A stretch of 64,000 nt of DNA from Nonomuraea sp. MG754425 (GTDB lineage: Bacteria > Actinomycetota > Actinomycetes > Streptosporangiales > Streptosporangiaceae), in NCBI RefSeq assembly GCF_021699195.1, contig NZ_SSXE01000079.1, positions 1 to 64,000 of the forward strand, read 5' to 3'. Within the stretch, counting starts at the first letter, position 1; each line of letters begins with the position of its first letter. The position numbers were made by a program, and so were the translations under genes. Under the pieces are notes generated by a model. It was not told the DNA's origin, ran no database searches, and was given only the letters and a program-made list of their open reading frames with translations. Positions 24,445 through 34,007 of this stretch are shown piece by piece.

Positions 24445-25707
24445 ATGTCATCCCCACCGCGACGGGCGGCCGGGCACGGCGAGGGCAGCGCGGGATACCG
24501 GGCCGTGTTCGCGGTGCGCGAGTTCCGCGCCGTCTTCGCCGCACACGCGATGTCGACGCTGGGCGTCGTCGTCTGCGAGATCGCCCTGTCCGTCCTCGTC
24601 TACCGGCTCACCGGCTCGCCACTGCTGAGCGCGCTGACCTTCGCCTTCGGCCTGCTCCCCTACGTCCTCGGCGGCACTCTGCTGTCGTCGGTGGCCGACC
24701 GGTTCCCGGCCCGCCGGGTGCTGGTCGTGTGCGACCTGGTGTGCGCGGCCTGCGCGACGGCCATGGTGGTGCCGGGCCTGCCGGTCGCCGTGCTGCTCGT
24801 CCTGCGCTGCGTGACCGCCGCCGTCGCGCCCATCTTCCAGGGCACGCGCGCCTCGACGCTCAGCGACATCCTCGGCGAGGGGGACCTGTTCGTCCTGGGC
24901 AGGTCGGTCATCCGGATCGTCGGCCAGAGCGGGCAACTCGTGGGCTTCGGGGCGGGCGGCCTGCTGCTGACCGTCGCGTCGCCGCACGTCGTGCTCGGGG
25001 CGACGGTGGCGACGTTCCTCGGCTCGGCGCTGGTGCTCCGCTTCGGGACCCGCCGCCGTCCGGCACGGATCGGGACCGGCGGCGGCGCGCTGGTCGGCGC
25101 CTCGCTCGCGGGGATGCGACTGCTCCTCGGCGACCGGCGGATCCGGTCGCTGCTTCTGCTGGGCTGGGTTCCGCCGATGTTCGTGGTCGTGCCGGAGGCG
25201 CTGCTGACGCCGTACGCCGCCGCCGTCGCCCTCTCCCCGGCCGGGCTCGGGCTGCTCATGTGCGGGATGCCGATCGGCGCGATCCTGAGCGAAACCCTGG
25301 TGGGCACGCTGCTCGGCCCGCGCGGCCGGGCGCGCCTGACGATGCCGGTCGCCGTCCTGGCCATGCTGCCGGCGCTCGGGTACGCCTTCGAACCCTCGCT
25401 CGGCTGGGCGCTGGCCTGTCAGGTCCTCACCGGCTGCGGCATCAGCTACACCCTCGGCCTGGACCAGTGGTTCGTCGCCGCCGTCCCGGAGGAATTGCGC
25501 GGCCGGGCGATGACGCTGATGACGGCCGGGCTGATGACGGCCCAGGGGCTGGGCATGGCGGTCGCGGGCGCGGTGGCCGAGTTCGTCCCCGTCCACCAGG
25601 TGATCGCGGGAGGCGGCGTGCTGGGCGTGGTGTGCGTGTCGGCGGTGCTGCGGACGGTACGCGCGTCGCGCGGGTCATCCGCGGACGAGCGCGTGGCACC
25701 GACCTGA
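24445..25707 (+). CDS. MFS transporter
   Basis: 420 residues with about 12 membrane helices. It starts YRAVFAVREFRAVFAAHAMS and includes the loop LSSVADRFPARRVLVVCDLV, as in the EntS/MFS_3 exporter class. ATG 24445 is in a weak context, and other starts inside the first 15 codons are possible. It is paired head to head with the ArsR-type gene, the likely repressor. The substrate is unknown; relatives export siderophores, macrolides or other drugs. Confidence 0.88.
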   Translation: MSSPPRRAAGHGEGSAGYRAVFAVREFRAVFAAHAMSTLGVVVCEIALSVLVYRLTGSPLLSALTFAFGLLPYVLGGTLLSSVADRFPARRVLVVCDLVCAACATAMVVPGLPVAVLLVLRCVTAAVAPIFQGTRASTLSDILGEGDLFVLGRSVIRIVGQSGQLVGFGAGGLLLTVASPHVVLGATVATFLGSALVLRFGTRRRPARIGTGGGALVGASLAGMRLLLGDRRIRSLLLLGWVPPMFVVVPEALLTPYAAAVALSPAGLGLLMCGMPIGAILSETLVGTLLGPRGRARLTMPVAVLAMLPALGYAFEPSLGWALACQVLTGCGISYTLGLDQWFVAAVPEELRGRAMTLMTAGLMTAQGLGMAVAGAVAEFVPVHQVIAGGGVLGVVCVSAVLRTVRASRGSSADERVAPT

Positions 25708-25752
25708 CCCTCGGTCCGGCGCGGCTCCGGCTCCGGCATGAACGAGGGGGAT

Positions 25753-26649
25753 TTACGCCCTGCGCGATGCTGACGGCTGAAGGAGGAGATCGAGGAAGAG
25801 CCGGGCGGAGGGTTCGAGGGCGTCGCGGGCCCAGACGATCGAGGTGGTGATGCCGAAACGCCCGCCCTCGATGGGCCGGTACACCACCCCGGGATAACCC
25901 GAGTGCCGTACGGCCTCGGGCAGCACCGACGCGCCGAGCCCCGCCGCCACCAAAGCGATGATCGTCTGCTTGGGCGACGCCTCGCGGACGATGTTCGGGT
26001 ACGCCCCGTGCTGGTGGCAGATCGCCAGCAGGCTGTCGTGACCGACCGGGTTCTGCTCCCTGGGCGGCTGGATCAGCGGCTGCGCGCATGCCTGCGCCAG
26101 CGACACGTCGTGCGCCCCGGCCAGCGGATGCCCTTCGGGCAGGGCGAGCACGAATGGCTCGTGGTGCACCGCCTCCGCCGCCAGCCCCGGGCGGTCGACC
26201 GGAGGATGAACGAAGCCGACGTCCAGGGCTCCGCTCGCCACCAGGTCGAGTTGCTCGTGGATGCGCCGCTCGGTGACCGTGATCTCCACGTCGGGATAGC
26301 GTTCGGTGAACCGGCGCACCACCGGCGGCACCAGCCCGTACAGGGCCGAGTCGATCACTCCGATGGACAGCCGGCCGAGGTCGCCTCTGGCGGCCCTGCG
26401 GGCCAGGTCGGTGGCCCGGCGCGCCTGGCGCAGCGTGGCGCGCGCCTCCTCCAGGAACACCTCCCCCGCCGCCGTGAGCTGGACGCTCCGTTTCGTACGG
26501 CGGAGCAGTTCGGCCCCGACCTCCTCCTCCAGCCGCTGGATCTGCATGCTCAGCGGCGGCTGCGAGATGTGCAGCCGGGTGGCCGCCCGCCCGAAATGAA
26601 GCTCCTCGGCGACCGCCACGAAGTACTCCATACGCCGCAGGTCAGCCAC
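25753..26649 (-). CDS. LysR family transcriptional regulator
   Basis: 298 residues from GTG 26649 (TTG 26661 is an alternative). The LysR helix-turn-helix reads VADLRRMEYFVAVAEELHFG, RAATRLHISQPPLSMQIQRL and EEEVGAELLRRTKR. The effector domain has LSIGVIDSALYGLVPPVVRR and typical PBP2 strands. It diverges from the secreted LVIVD-repeat gene. TCCAAT and ATTGGA half-sites face each other in the A+T-rich spacer (about 26657-26696), a possible LysR site. The ligand is unknown. Confidence 0.9.
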   Translation of the reverse strand: MADLRRMEYFVAVAEELHFGRAATRLHISQPPLSMQIQRLEEEVGAELLRRTKRSVQLTAAGEVFLEEARATLRQARRATDLARRAARGDLGRLSIGVIDSALYGLVPPVVRRFTERYPDVEITVTERRIHEQLDLVASGALDVGFVHPPVDRPGLAAEAVHHEPFVLALPEGHPLAGAHDVSLAQACAQPLIQPPREQNPVGHDSLLAICHQHGAYPNIVREASPKQTIIALVAAGLGASVLPEAVRHSGYPGVVYRPIEGGRFGITTSIVWARDALEPSARLFLDLLLQPSASRRA

Positions 26650-26756
26650 ACTAATATCCAATCCGTATTTTTCCGGGCGAAAACATATATTGGACAGGCA
26701 TTCTGCTGATCGTCAAGCCTGGACACACCACTCACCAAGGTCACCGAGGAGAGCCT

Positions 26757-28163
26757 GTGTCCGAGCAGCACATTTCCCGCCGCGCCGCACTGCGCGGCAC
26801 GGTGCGGGCAGCGGGCGCGGCCGGTCTGGCCGCCACACTGGGCAACGGCCCCGCGCACGCGGAAAGCGGTGACACGTCCGGGGACGTGCCGGTCAGCCCA
26901 CCCAAGGGCGCGTACGCGCGCAATGTCGAGGTGATCGGCTACTGCGATCTCGATGAACGCCCCGGTTTCAAGATGGCGATCCGGCAGAAGAACGGCCGCT
27001 GGTACCTCTACATGGGCCACTTCTGGGACCCCGGCTGGAGCGTCCTCGACGTGACGGACCCGGCCAGGGCTCGCGTGCTGAAGTTCCTTCCCACGCCCGA
27101 GCCGCGTACCAACACGCTCGGCAACCAGGTCACGCTGGGCGGCGACATCCTGGTCACCGCGGTGGAGAAGGTCTTCCCGGTGGAGGCCGCACCCGACCCG
27201 GACGGGCCGTTCCACGACGGTGTGCTCATCTGGGACGTCTCCGACCCCGCCGACCCACGCAGGATCGCCCACTGGAGGACCGACGGCGGCACGGGCACCC
27301 ACCGCAACCTGTACGACGGCGGCCGCTACGCCCATCTCGCCGCCAACATGAAAGGCTTCACCGGCAACATCTACGTGATCCTGGACATGGCCGACCCCGC
27401 CCGCCCGGTGGAGGCCAGCCGCTGGTGGGTGCCCGGCCAGGAGAAGGGCGGCCAGACGCCGGAGCCGGAGCCGTCGCACCTGCACGGGTTCTGCTGCGGG
27501 TCCGGCGCGCACGTCTCGCTGCACGGCCCGCCGTACCCGGCCGGGAACCACGTCTACCTGCCGTACGGCGCGGCGGGCCTGATCGTGCTGGACATCTCCG
27601 ACGTTGCCCGCCCCAGGCAGATCGGCCACCTGCCGTTCAGCCCGCCGTTCCACGCGCAGTTCGGCGTGCACGGATTCCTGCCGATCCCCGAACGCGGCAT
27701 CGGCTTCGCCAACTCCGAGGACATCTCCTACGGCAAAGGCCCGGCGCACCACGCCTCGATCGTGGACATCAAGGACCCGGCCCACCCGTTCCTGCTGTCG
27801 TTGCTGCCCGCGCCCGTACCGCCGAAACAGGCGCCGTACCAGGACTTCGCCGGCAGGGGAGGCTGGTGCGGACCGCACAACTTCAACCACCACCAGTACC
27901 ACCCGGACGTGGAGAAGCAGGCGAACCTGTTCTACCTGGCCCACTTCAACGCGGGACTGCGGGTCTACGACGTGTCGAACGCGCGACTGCCGCGCGAGGT
28001 CGGCTACTTCATCCCGCCGGAGCCGCGCAAGCGCTACGGGCCGCTACCGGCCGGCGACCTGGTCGTGCAGACCGAGGACGTCGTCGTGGACCGGCGCGGC
28101 CACATCTACATCACCGACAAGAACCAAGGGCTCTGGATCCTGCGCTACGTGGGCCCGCGCTGA
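26757..28163 (+). CDS. Tat-exported LVIVD-repeat beta-propeller protein
   Basis: 468 residues. The twin-arginine leader is SEQHISRRAALRGTVRAAGA with cleavage near AHA. Repeats of the LVIVD type follow (WSVLDVTDPARARVLKF, VLIWDVSDPADPRRIAHW, LIVLDISDVARPRQIGHLPF, ASIVDIKDPAHPFLLSLLP, LRVYDVSNARLPREVGYFIP), giving a likely propeller. Histidine-rich segments (GWCGPHNFNHHQYHPD, SHLHGFCC) suggest a bound metal, and export by Tat fits a folded cofactor protein. GTG 26757 follows GAGGAGAG. No enzymatic activity can be assigned. The adjacent LysR gene probably controls it. Confidence 0.82.
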   Translation: MSEQHISRRAALRGTVRAAGAAGLAATLGNGPAHAESGDTSGDVPVSPPKGAYARNVEVIGYCDLDERPGFKMAIRQKNGRWYLYMGHFWDPGWSVLDVTDPARARVLKFLPTPEPRTNTLGNQVTLGGDILVTAVEKVFPVEAAPDPDGPFHDGVLIWDVSDPADPRRIAHWRTDGGTGTHRNLYDGGRYAHLAANMKGFTGNIYVILDMADPARPVEASRWWVPGQEKGGQTPEPEPSHLHGFCCGSGAHVSLHGPPYPAGNHVYLPYGAAGLIVLDISDVARPRQIGHLPFSPPFHAQFGVHGFLPIPERGIGFANSEDISYGKGPAHHASIVDIKDPAHPFLLSLLPAPVPPKQAPYQDFAGRGGWCGPHNFNHHQYHPDVEKQANLFYLAHFNAGLRVYDVSNARLPREVGYFIPPEPRKRYGPLPAGDLVVQTEDVVVDRRGHIYITDKNQGLWILRYVGPR

Positions 28164-28325
28164 TCGAATCGCCGCCCGGGTCCACCCGCGATCTGCCGGA
28201 CCCCGTCCGTCACGGCGAGCACCTCCCGGTCTTGGGAAGCGGGTGCGGGCGGTGTCCTTCCGAAGGCGGCGGGTCCGCTCCGGGAAGGCCACCCACCACG
28301 CCGGCAGTGCTTTCCAGGATCTCTG

Positions 28326-28356
28326 GCCGTACCTGTCAGAAGACGACAGGTACGGC
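28326..28356 (+). terminator. perfect 12-bp hairpin between LVIVD and DUF4440 genes
   Basis: GCCGTACCTGTC and GACAGGTACGGC pair perfectly around seven bases. The structure lies 163 bases after one stop and 44 before the next start. Lower GC and a longer stem than its neighbours suggest either a terminator or a dyad operator for the following gene. Confidence 0.5.
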
Positions 28357-28399
28357 TGACAGCGTGGGGCGCACTCTCTCACGACAAGGAGTCGACTGG

Positions 28400-28759
28400 A
28401 TGAGCGGCATCGAAAAGACCCTGATGGAGCTCGAGCAGCGGATGCTGGATGCTGACGCGGCCTATGACGAGAAGTTTTTCGAGGAGTACTGCGCCGACGA
28501 CTTCGTCGCCATGGGACATTACGGAATCGTGCCCAGGCAGCAGGTGCTCGACATGTACGTCGCAGGAAGCGGGAACCCCGACCGGCGCAACCGAGCACAC
28601 GATGTCGTGGTCAAGCCGCTCGGCGACGCGGGAGCCGTGGTCACCTACAAACTGACAAGCACCAGCGGTGACGAGACGTCCTCATGGCACGCCTCGACGG
28701 TCTACCGCCGGACCTCCGAGGGCTGGCGCGTCGTGCTCCTCCACCAGACACCCATGTAG
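28400..28759 (+). CDS. DUF4440 / NTF2-like protein
   Basis: 119 residues of a single cone-shaped NTF2-like domain. It reads LMELEQRMLDADAAYDEKFF, DDFVAMGHYGIVPRQQVLDM, AVVTYKLTSTSGDETSSWHA and YRRTSEGWRVVLLHQTPM. The closing W-x-hydrophobic-HQTP strand is typical of DUF4440/SnoaL-like proteins. ATG 28400 follows AAGGAG. It is a stand-alone cytoplasmic protein; the family includes small enzymes and binding proteins, and nothing fixes a substrate. It converges on the DUF11 gene. Confidence 0.85.
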   Translation: MSGIEKTLMELEQRMLDADAAYDEKFFEEYCADDFVAMGHYGIVPRQQVLDMYVAGSGNPDRRNRAHDVVVKPLGDAGAVVTYKLTSTSGDETSSWHASTVYRRTSEGWRVVLLHQTPM

Positions 28760-28797
28760 GGTGCCGCACGCACTGATGTCCGGTGCCCTGCCCGTCA

Positions 28798-31700
28798 TTA
28801 CCCGTTGGTCATGGTGTTGTTGGTCTCATCCGCCTCGGCGACCGTGTTGGCGGGATCGACGCGGGCCTGGATGAGCGAGCTGAACTGATCGGCCGCCGAC
28901 GGGCCCTTCGCCTTGATGGTGATCGTCGCGGTCTGGCCGCTGGACGGCGACTGGTTCTGGGCTCCATCCAGGGTGCCCGTACAGGCGACGGTCGGAACGG
29001 CGGGGACACAGACGTAGGTATCCACCCTGGAGGGGGCGAACACGTCGAAGACGATCGTCCGCTCGTCGTCGTCGGCCAGCGGGGTGTCGTTGTTGTACCC
29101 GTCCAGGACGCCACCCGTGCAGACGCCGTCAGGCTGACAGGTGAACGCGCCCTCCCCCGGTCTGGAGTCGTACGCCGCCCGGAAGACCGCGCCAGCCGGC
29201 AGCAGGTCGCGGACGCCCACGTTGAAGGCCACGGCCGCACCGGTGTTGCGCACCGTCACCGCGTACTGCAGTTGCCCCGCCGGTGCCACCGTCCCGGCGG
29301 GCCGGCTCTGCGTGACGTCGACCGTCAGGTCGATGTACGTCCCGTCGCCCCCGATGTCGACGATCAGCGACTCCTCGTCGCTGTTGTTGGTCTCGTCACC
29401 CTCGGGGATCTTGTTCTCGAAGTCCACGATCGCCTGGTTGGTGTACACGTCAGGACGGGTGGGAGCGAGCAACCCGATGCGGATGACGCGCGTGGCGTCG
29501 TCCGCCTGGGGTGTCTGCTCTTTCGACCCGTCCAGCACGCCGTTGACGCACACGACGGGCGAGGCCGTGTTGCACTCGAACGCCCCCGGCCCCGGGTCGA
29601 GGTCCTCGGCGAACCGCACGCTCGCCCCCGCCGGGATGATGTCCTGAAGGTTCACGTGGAAGGCGACGTCGGTCCCGGTGTTGGAGACGATCACGTCGTA
29701 CTCCACCATCCCGCTCGGTGCCACGACGCTGTCGGGGTAGACCTGCCGCTTGTCGACCGTCAGATCGTGGTAGACGCAGCATCCGCCGAGCCGGATGTCG
29801 GTGGCGCGGATGTTGATGTTGTTGTCCTCCAGCATCTCGGCGATCTTGTTCTCGTGATCCATGCGGACCTGGGTCTTGATCAGTGCCGGTGGCGCCGGAG
29901 CGAACAACGTCACCTTGATGGTGGCGAAGTCGGGCGCCAGCGTGTGGTCGTGCGTGCCGCGCAGGATCCCGCCGATGCAGTTGACCGCGCCGTCGGCGCC
30001 CGTGCAGGTGAAGTTGTGGTTGCCGACGTCCACCGCCTCCCGGAACCGCACCCCGGCGGGCAGCAGGTTCTGCAGCGTCACCGCCTCGGTGTCCTGCGTG
30101 CCGATGTTGAACACGGTGATCGTGTAGACGAGCGTGCCGCTCGGCGCGACGGCCGGCTCGCTGTCGGCCATGACCGTCAGGTCGACGCCGGTGGCGATGT
30201 CCGTCGGCGTGGCGAAGGAGTTGTTGGTCTCGTCCGCCTCGCGGATGGCGTTGGCGGGGTCGACGGTCACCGTTGAGGTGATCTTGCCGGGTTTCGGCGC
30301 GGCGACCACGGTCACCGTGATCGTCTCCACCGTGCCGCCCGCCGAGCCACTGCTGGTGGCCCCGCGCACGGTCAGCCCGGTACAGGTGACGACGTTGTCC
30401 TGGGCGCCGCACTCGACCCCGTCCGGCCCCTTGAACGACTTGAACGTCGTGCCGTCCACCAGCGGCTCGCGCACGACGACGTTCCTGGCGTCGTCCAGGC
30501 CGCTGTTGCCGACGGCGATCACGTAGTCGAAGCTGTCGTGGGCGCGGAAGGCGTCCGGTGCCGGCGGGTCGCTGTGGTTGACGGCGGCCGTCTGGACCAC
30601 GCTCAGGTCGACGCCGGGGCGCACGGTCGTGGTCGTGGTGGCCGAGTTGGACACGCCCGTGTTCTTGATGTTCCCGGTCACCGTGGCGGTGTTGACGATG
30701 CGGGAACCGGCGGTGGCCACCACCTTGCCGGTGATCGTGACGTCCAGGCTCTCGCCCGGGTCCAGCCGCAGGCTCGGGCTCCTCTGGGTGCAGGTGACCT
30801 TGGAGGCTTCCACCGTGCACGTGCCCTTGGTGGTGGTCGCCGTGACGCTCGCCGCGTCGAGTCCCTGCGTGCCGTCGACGACCACGACATCGTCCGCACG
30901 CGTCGCCGCCGTGTTGACCACATGAATCCTGAACGTCTCGACGTCGCCCGGACGTATCGGGTCCACCAGATCCGTCTTGGTGATCGTCAGATTGGTCTGC
31001 GCCGGCGGCGCCGGCCGGTTCGACACCAGCGACCCGGTGTTGTTCAGCTCGTTGGACTCCGGGACCGCGCCGTACGGGTCCACCACGGCGGTGTTGTCGA
31101 ACGGGCCCGGGTCCACGCCGGACCGGGCGATGACGGTGATCGTCGCGTTGGTCCCGGCATTGACGCGCCCGCCCTTACAGGTCACGGTCAGCGAGGGAGC
31201 CGGAGTGTTCTCGCAGGTGAACAAGCTCGTGCCGGCGGCCGAGACGAACTCGAAGCCGTTGGGCAACGTGTCGATCACCACGACGTCGGTGGCGTGCGCG
31301 CCGCCGGCGTTGTTGACCGTCAGGTCGTAGCGGACCTCCTGGTCGTCACCGATCTGCGCGGGCCCCTGGATGCTCACCGACAGCTCGGCCTGCGGCGTGG
31401 TGGGCTGGTTGCTCACCAGCGTGGAGACCGTCGAGGACACCGCGAAGGTCTGGCTGGCGTGCGTGCCCGCCACGGTGGCGGTGTTGTGCAGCGTCTCGCC
31501 GTTGGCGGCGGTCACGATCCCGCGGATGGTCACCCGCCACGGCTGCCCGCCGTCCAGGCTGCCCGCCCGGCAGGTCACCAGCCCGGCCGACTCGGAACAC
31601 GTGCCCACCGAACTGGTCAGCACCAGGCCGGTCATGCCCTGCACCTGGTCGGTCAGCACCACCTCGTCGAGCCCGGCGCCGGACGTGTTCGCCACGTCGA

Positions 31701-31914
31701 TCGTGTAGGTGAGCTGCGACCCCGAGGCCACCGGGCTGGAAGGCGGTGGCAGACCAGGACCCGGCGGGGGAATCGCGGAGGCCGTCATGGTGATGGTCGC
31801 CGGCTGCGCTGCCGCCGCCGGGGCACTGGCCGCGACCGTCAGGCCGGAGGCGACCAGTATCAGAGCGGCGAGGGGGGCCGTCGCCCGCCATAAGCCACCT
31901 AAGGGCTCGGACAT
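28798..31914 (-). CDS. secreted multi-repeat DUF11/CARDB-type protein
   Basis: 1038 residues from ATG 31914, which follows GGAGG. The signal peptide is LAALILVASGLTVAASAPAA. The rest is 7-8 Ig-like DUF11 repeats of about 125 residues, each with YTIDVANTSG/VVLTDxxP strands, a cysteine pair and a closing acidic motif such as EADETNN or EGDETNN. There is no LPXTG, C-terminal helix or enzymatic motif, so it is probably released or loosely wall-bound. The last repeat is fused mid-strand: FAPSRVDTY runs straight into VCVPAVPTVACTG. That suggests loss of most of one repeat by recombination. A structural or adhesive role is likely. Confidence 0.85.
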   Translation of the reverse strand: MSEPLGGLWRATAPLAALILVASGLTVAASAPAAAAQPATITMTASAIPPPGPGLPPPSSPVASGSQLTYTIDVANTSGAGLDEVVLTDQVQGMTGLVLTSSVGTCSESAGLVTCRAGSLDGGQPWRVTIRGIVTAANGETLHNTATVAGTHASQTFAVSSTVSTLVSNQPTTPQAELSVSIQGPAQIGDDQEVRYDLTVNNAGGAHATDVVVIDTLPNGFEFVSAAGTSLFTCENTPAPSLTVTCKGGRVNAGTNATITVIARSGVDPGPFDNTAVVDPYGAVPESNELNNTGSLVSNRPAPPAQTNLTITKTDLVDPIRPGDVETFRIHVVNTAATRADDVVVVDGTQGLDAASVTATTTKGTCTVEASKVTCTQRSPSLRLDPGESLDVTITGKVVATAGSRIVNTATVTGNIKNTGVSNSATTTTTVRPGVDLSVVQTAAVNHSDPPAPDAFRAHDSFDYVIAVGNSGLDDARNVVVREPLVDGTTFKSFKGPDGVECGAQDNVVTCTGLTVRGATSSGSAGGTVETITVTVVAAPKPGKITSTVTVDPANAIREADETNNSFATPTDIATGVDLTVMADSEPAVAPSGTLVYTITVFNIGTQDTEAVTLQNLLPAGVRFREAVDVGNHNFTCTGADGAVNCIGGILRGTHDHTLAPDFATIKVTLFAPAPPALIKTQVRMDHENKIAEMLEDNNINIRATDIRLGGCCVYHDLTVDKRQVYPDSVVAPSGMVEYDVIVSNTGTDVAFHVNLQDIIPAGASVRFAEDLDPGPGAFECNTASPVVCVNGVLDGSKEQTPQADDATRVIRIGLLAPTRPDVYTNQAIVDFENKIPEGDETNNSDEESLIVDIGGDGTYIDLTVDVTQSRPAGTVAPAGQLQYAVTVRNTGAAVAFNVGVRDLLPAGAVFRAAYDSRPGEGAFTCQPDGVCTGGVLDGYNNDTPLADDDERTIVFDVFAPSRVDTYVCVPAVPTVACTGTLDGAQNQSPSSGQTATITIKAKGPSAADQFSSLIQARVDPANTVAEADETNNTMTNG

Positions 31915-32140
31915 CAATCCTCCGTGTGAACCGAAGTGTTGATCAACGCAAGCATCTAACCAAGGGGGCTGCGGGAAGGCCACGGATGTAACTTGTTTCC
32001 GTCGGATCGATCCGGCGACCTGCTTGTTTCAGAGCTCGGCGACACCGAGTCGCCCGTCCCGGCACGATCGCCGATCACTCGGACCGTGCGAGCCGAGGAC
32101 GGCTGTGCCCCGCGACGATGGTCCTCCCCCCGAAAGCGGC

Positions 32141-32193
32141 TTGACACCTTGAGTCCCGGCAGGCGAGTGTATGGGTTTCAGAAACCGGTTACA
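32141..32193 (+). promoter_or_regulatory. GH39 promoter and LacI operator
   Basis: A perfect -35 TTGACA (32141-32146) is followed, after a long spacer, by TGTATG as the best -10. Immediately downstream lies AGAAACCGGTTACA (32180-32193), a LacI-type dyad centred on CG. It resembles the sites at 40330 and 42754. A GGAGG and GTG start follow at 32196 and 32208. The repressor would block initiation. The remaining bases of 31915-32140 show no gene. Confidence 0.6.
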
Positions 32194-32207
32194 GCGGAGG
32201 ACTACAG

Positions 32208-34007
32208 GTGACCACCCCCACCGATTGGGAGTCCCGGATCTCCCGTCGTTCTGACAGCACTCGACGCAGCGAACCCCCTGTTCTTCCTCCGCCGGCCGGC
32301 CTGGTGGCCGAGTCCGGCGCCGGCCATGTGACGTTGCGGTGGGAGCCGGCGGAGGGCGCCGTGGGCTATCTCGTCCACCGTGCCGAAAACCCGCAGGGGC
32401 CGTTCGCACCGGTGGACCATCTGGGTCAGGACGTGCTGTCGGTGCCCGACACCTGGTACGTGGACACGACGGGCATCCCCGGCGTGCGGTACTTCTACGC
32501 GGTGGCCTCCGTTCCCGAGGTGACGATCACGGGCGCGCTCTCCCCGGCCGTGCCGGCGGAGTCGTCGCCGCCGGACGGTGGCCGACCGCTGGTCACGGCC
32601 GAGGTGGGCACCCGGGAGGCGCCCCTGCACAAACCGTGGGTGCCGATGATCGGCAGCGAGCGACTCAGCCAGTTGCGCTGCGCCGACCTCAGCGGCGGGC
32701 GGCCGATCGGCGTGGAACTGCTGGCCGCGCTCAAGCGGGTGCGCGAGGAGATCGGCGTCGAGACCGTGCGCGCGCACGCGATCCTCCACGACGACCTGGG
32801 CGTCTACCGGGAGGTGCACGGCGAGCCCGTGCACGACTTCAGCGCCGTCGACGAGGTGTACGACGCCATCCTCGGCATCGGCCTGCGCCCGGTCGTCGAG
32901 ATCGGCTTCATGCCGCGCGATCTGGCCGCCGACCCGTCCAGGACCGTCTTCGACTACGGCGCGATCATCTCGCCGCCCAAGGACTGGCAGCGCTGGGGCG
33001 ATCTGGTGCGCGCGCTCGTGCAGCACCTGGTGGACCGGTATGGGCTGGAGGAGGTGCGCGGCTGGGACTTCGAAGTCTGGAACGAGGCCAACCTGGAGGT
33101 CTTCTGGTCGGCCGACCGCGAGGCGTGGATGCGCCTGTACGACGTCACCGCGTTCGCCGTGAAGGACGTCGACCCCGCGCTGCGGGTCGGCGGGCCCTCC
33201 TCGGCTGCCGCCGGCTGGGTGGACGAGCTGCTCCAGCACGTCGCCGAGTCGGGCGCCCCGCTCGACTTCGTCTCCACGCACACCTACGGCAGTCCGCCGC
33301 TCGACCTGCGCCCCACGCTGGAACGCTTCGACCGCTCCGACGCCCGCATCCTGTGGACGGAGTGGGGCGTCACCCCCACGCACTTCAACCCCGTCAACGA
33401 CGGCGTCGCCTCGGCGATGTTCCTGCTGCAGGGCATGCGCTCGGCCGCCGGGCGGCTCGACGCCCTGTCCTACTGGGTGGCCTCCGACCACTTCGAGGAG
33501 CTCGGCCGCCCGCCTCGGCTGCTGCACGGCGGCTTCGGCCTCATCACCGTGGGCGGCATCGCCAAGGCCCGCTACCACGCCCTGTGGCTGCTGTCGCGGC
33601 TGGGCGACATCGAGCTGCCCGTCACCCTCGACGGCGACGGCTCCGGTGGCCTCGTCCAGACGTGGGCGAGCCGCCGCGCCGACGGCACGCACGCGATCCT
33701 GGTGTGGAACCACACACTCGACCACTCCAAGGCCGGCGGCGGCACCGGGCTCGATCGCCGTGTCCGCCTGTCGGTCCCGGGCCCCGGCCGGCCCGTCACC
33801 CTGACCCGTCTCGACGGCGAGCACGGCGACGTCGCCGTGCTCGCGGCAGAGCTGGGCGTGGGCGAGTGGCCGGACGAGGAGCAGTGGGCGCGGCTGCGCG
33901 CAGCGGACAGCCTGGTGTCGCAGGCCGTCACCGGTCAGGCCGGTGACGGCCACGTCACGGTGGAGTTCGACCTGCCTCAGCCGGGCGCGGTCCTCGTGGA
34001 GCTGTGA
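32208..34007 (+). CDS. GH39-type glycoside hydrolase (beta-xylosidase-like) with fibronectin-like domain
   Basis: 599 residues with no signal peptide, so intracellular. A fibronectin-III-like module (HVTLRWEPAEGAVGYLVHRA) occupies about 38-115. A TIM barrel follows with acid/base EVWNEANLEVFW (Glu293) and nucleophile ARILWTEWGV (Glu385), the spacing of clan GH-A family 39. A beta-sandwich ends the protein. GH39 enzymes cleave beta-xylosides, alpha-iduronides or related oligosaccharides. GTG 32208 has GGAGG seven bases upstream. The LacI operator just before it ties it to the neighbouring transporter regulon. Its 3' end overlaps the convergent ABC ATPase gene by 31 bp. Confidence 0.88.
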   Translation: MTTPTDWESRISRRSDSTRRSEPPVLPPPAGLVAESGAGHVTLRWEPAEGAVGYLVHRAENPQGPFAPVDHLGQDVLSVPDTWYVDTTGIPGVRYFYAVASVPEVTITGALSPAVPAESSPPDGGRPLVTAEVGTREAPLHKPWVPMIGSERLSQLRCADLSGGRPIGVELLAALKRVREEIGVETVRAHAILHDDLGVYREVHGEPVHDFSAVDEVYDAILGIGLRPVVEIGFMPRDLAADPSRTVFDYGAIISPPKDWQRWGDLVRALVQHLVDRYGLEEVRGWDFEVWNEANLEVFWSADREAWMRLYDVTAFAVKDVDPALRVGGPSSAAAGWVDELLQHVAESGAPLDFVSTHTYGSPPLDLRPTLERFDRSDARILWTEWGVTPTHFNPVNDGVASAMFLLQGMRSAAGRLDALSYWVASDHFEELGRPPRLLHGGFGLITVGGIAKARYHALWLLSRLGDIELPVTLDGDGSGGLVQTWASRRADGTHAILVWNHTLDHSKAGGGTGLDRRVRLSVPGPGRPVTLTRLDGEHGDVAVLAAELGVGEWPDEEQWARLRAADSLVSQAVTGQAGDGHVTVEFDLPQPGAVLVEL

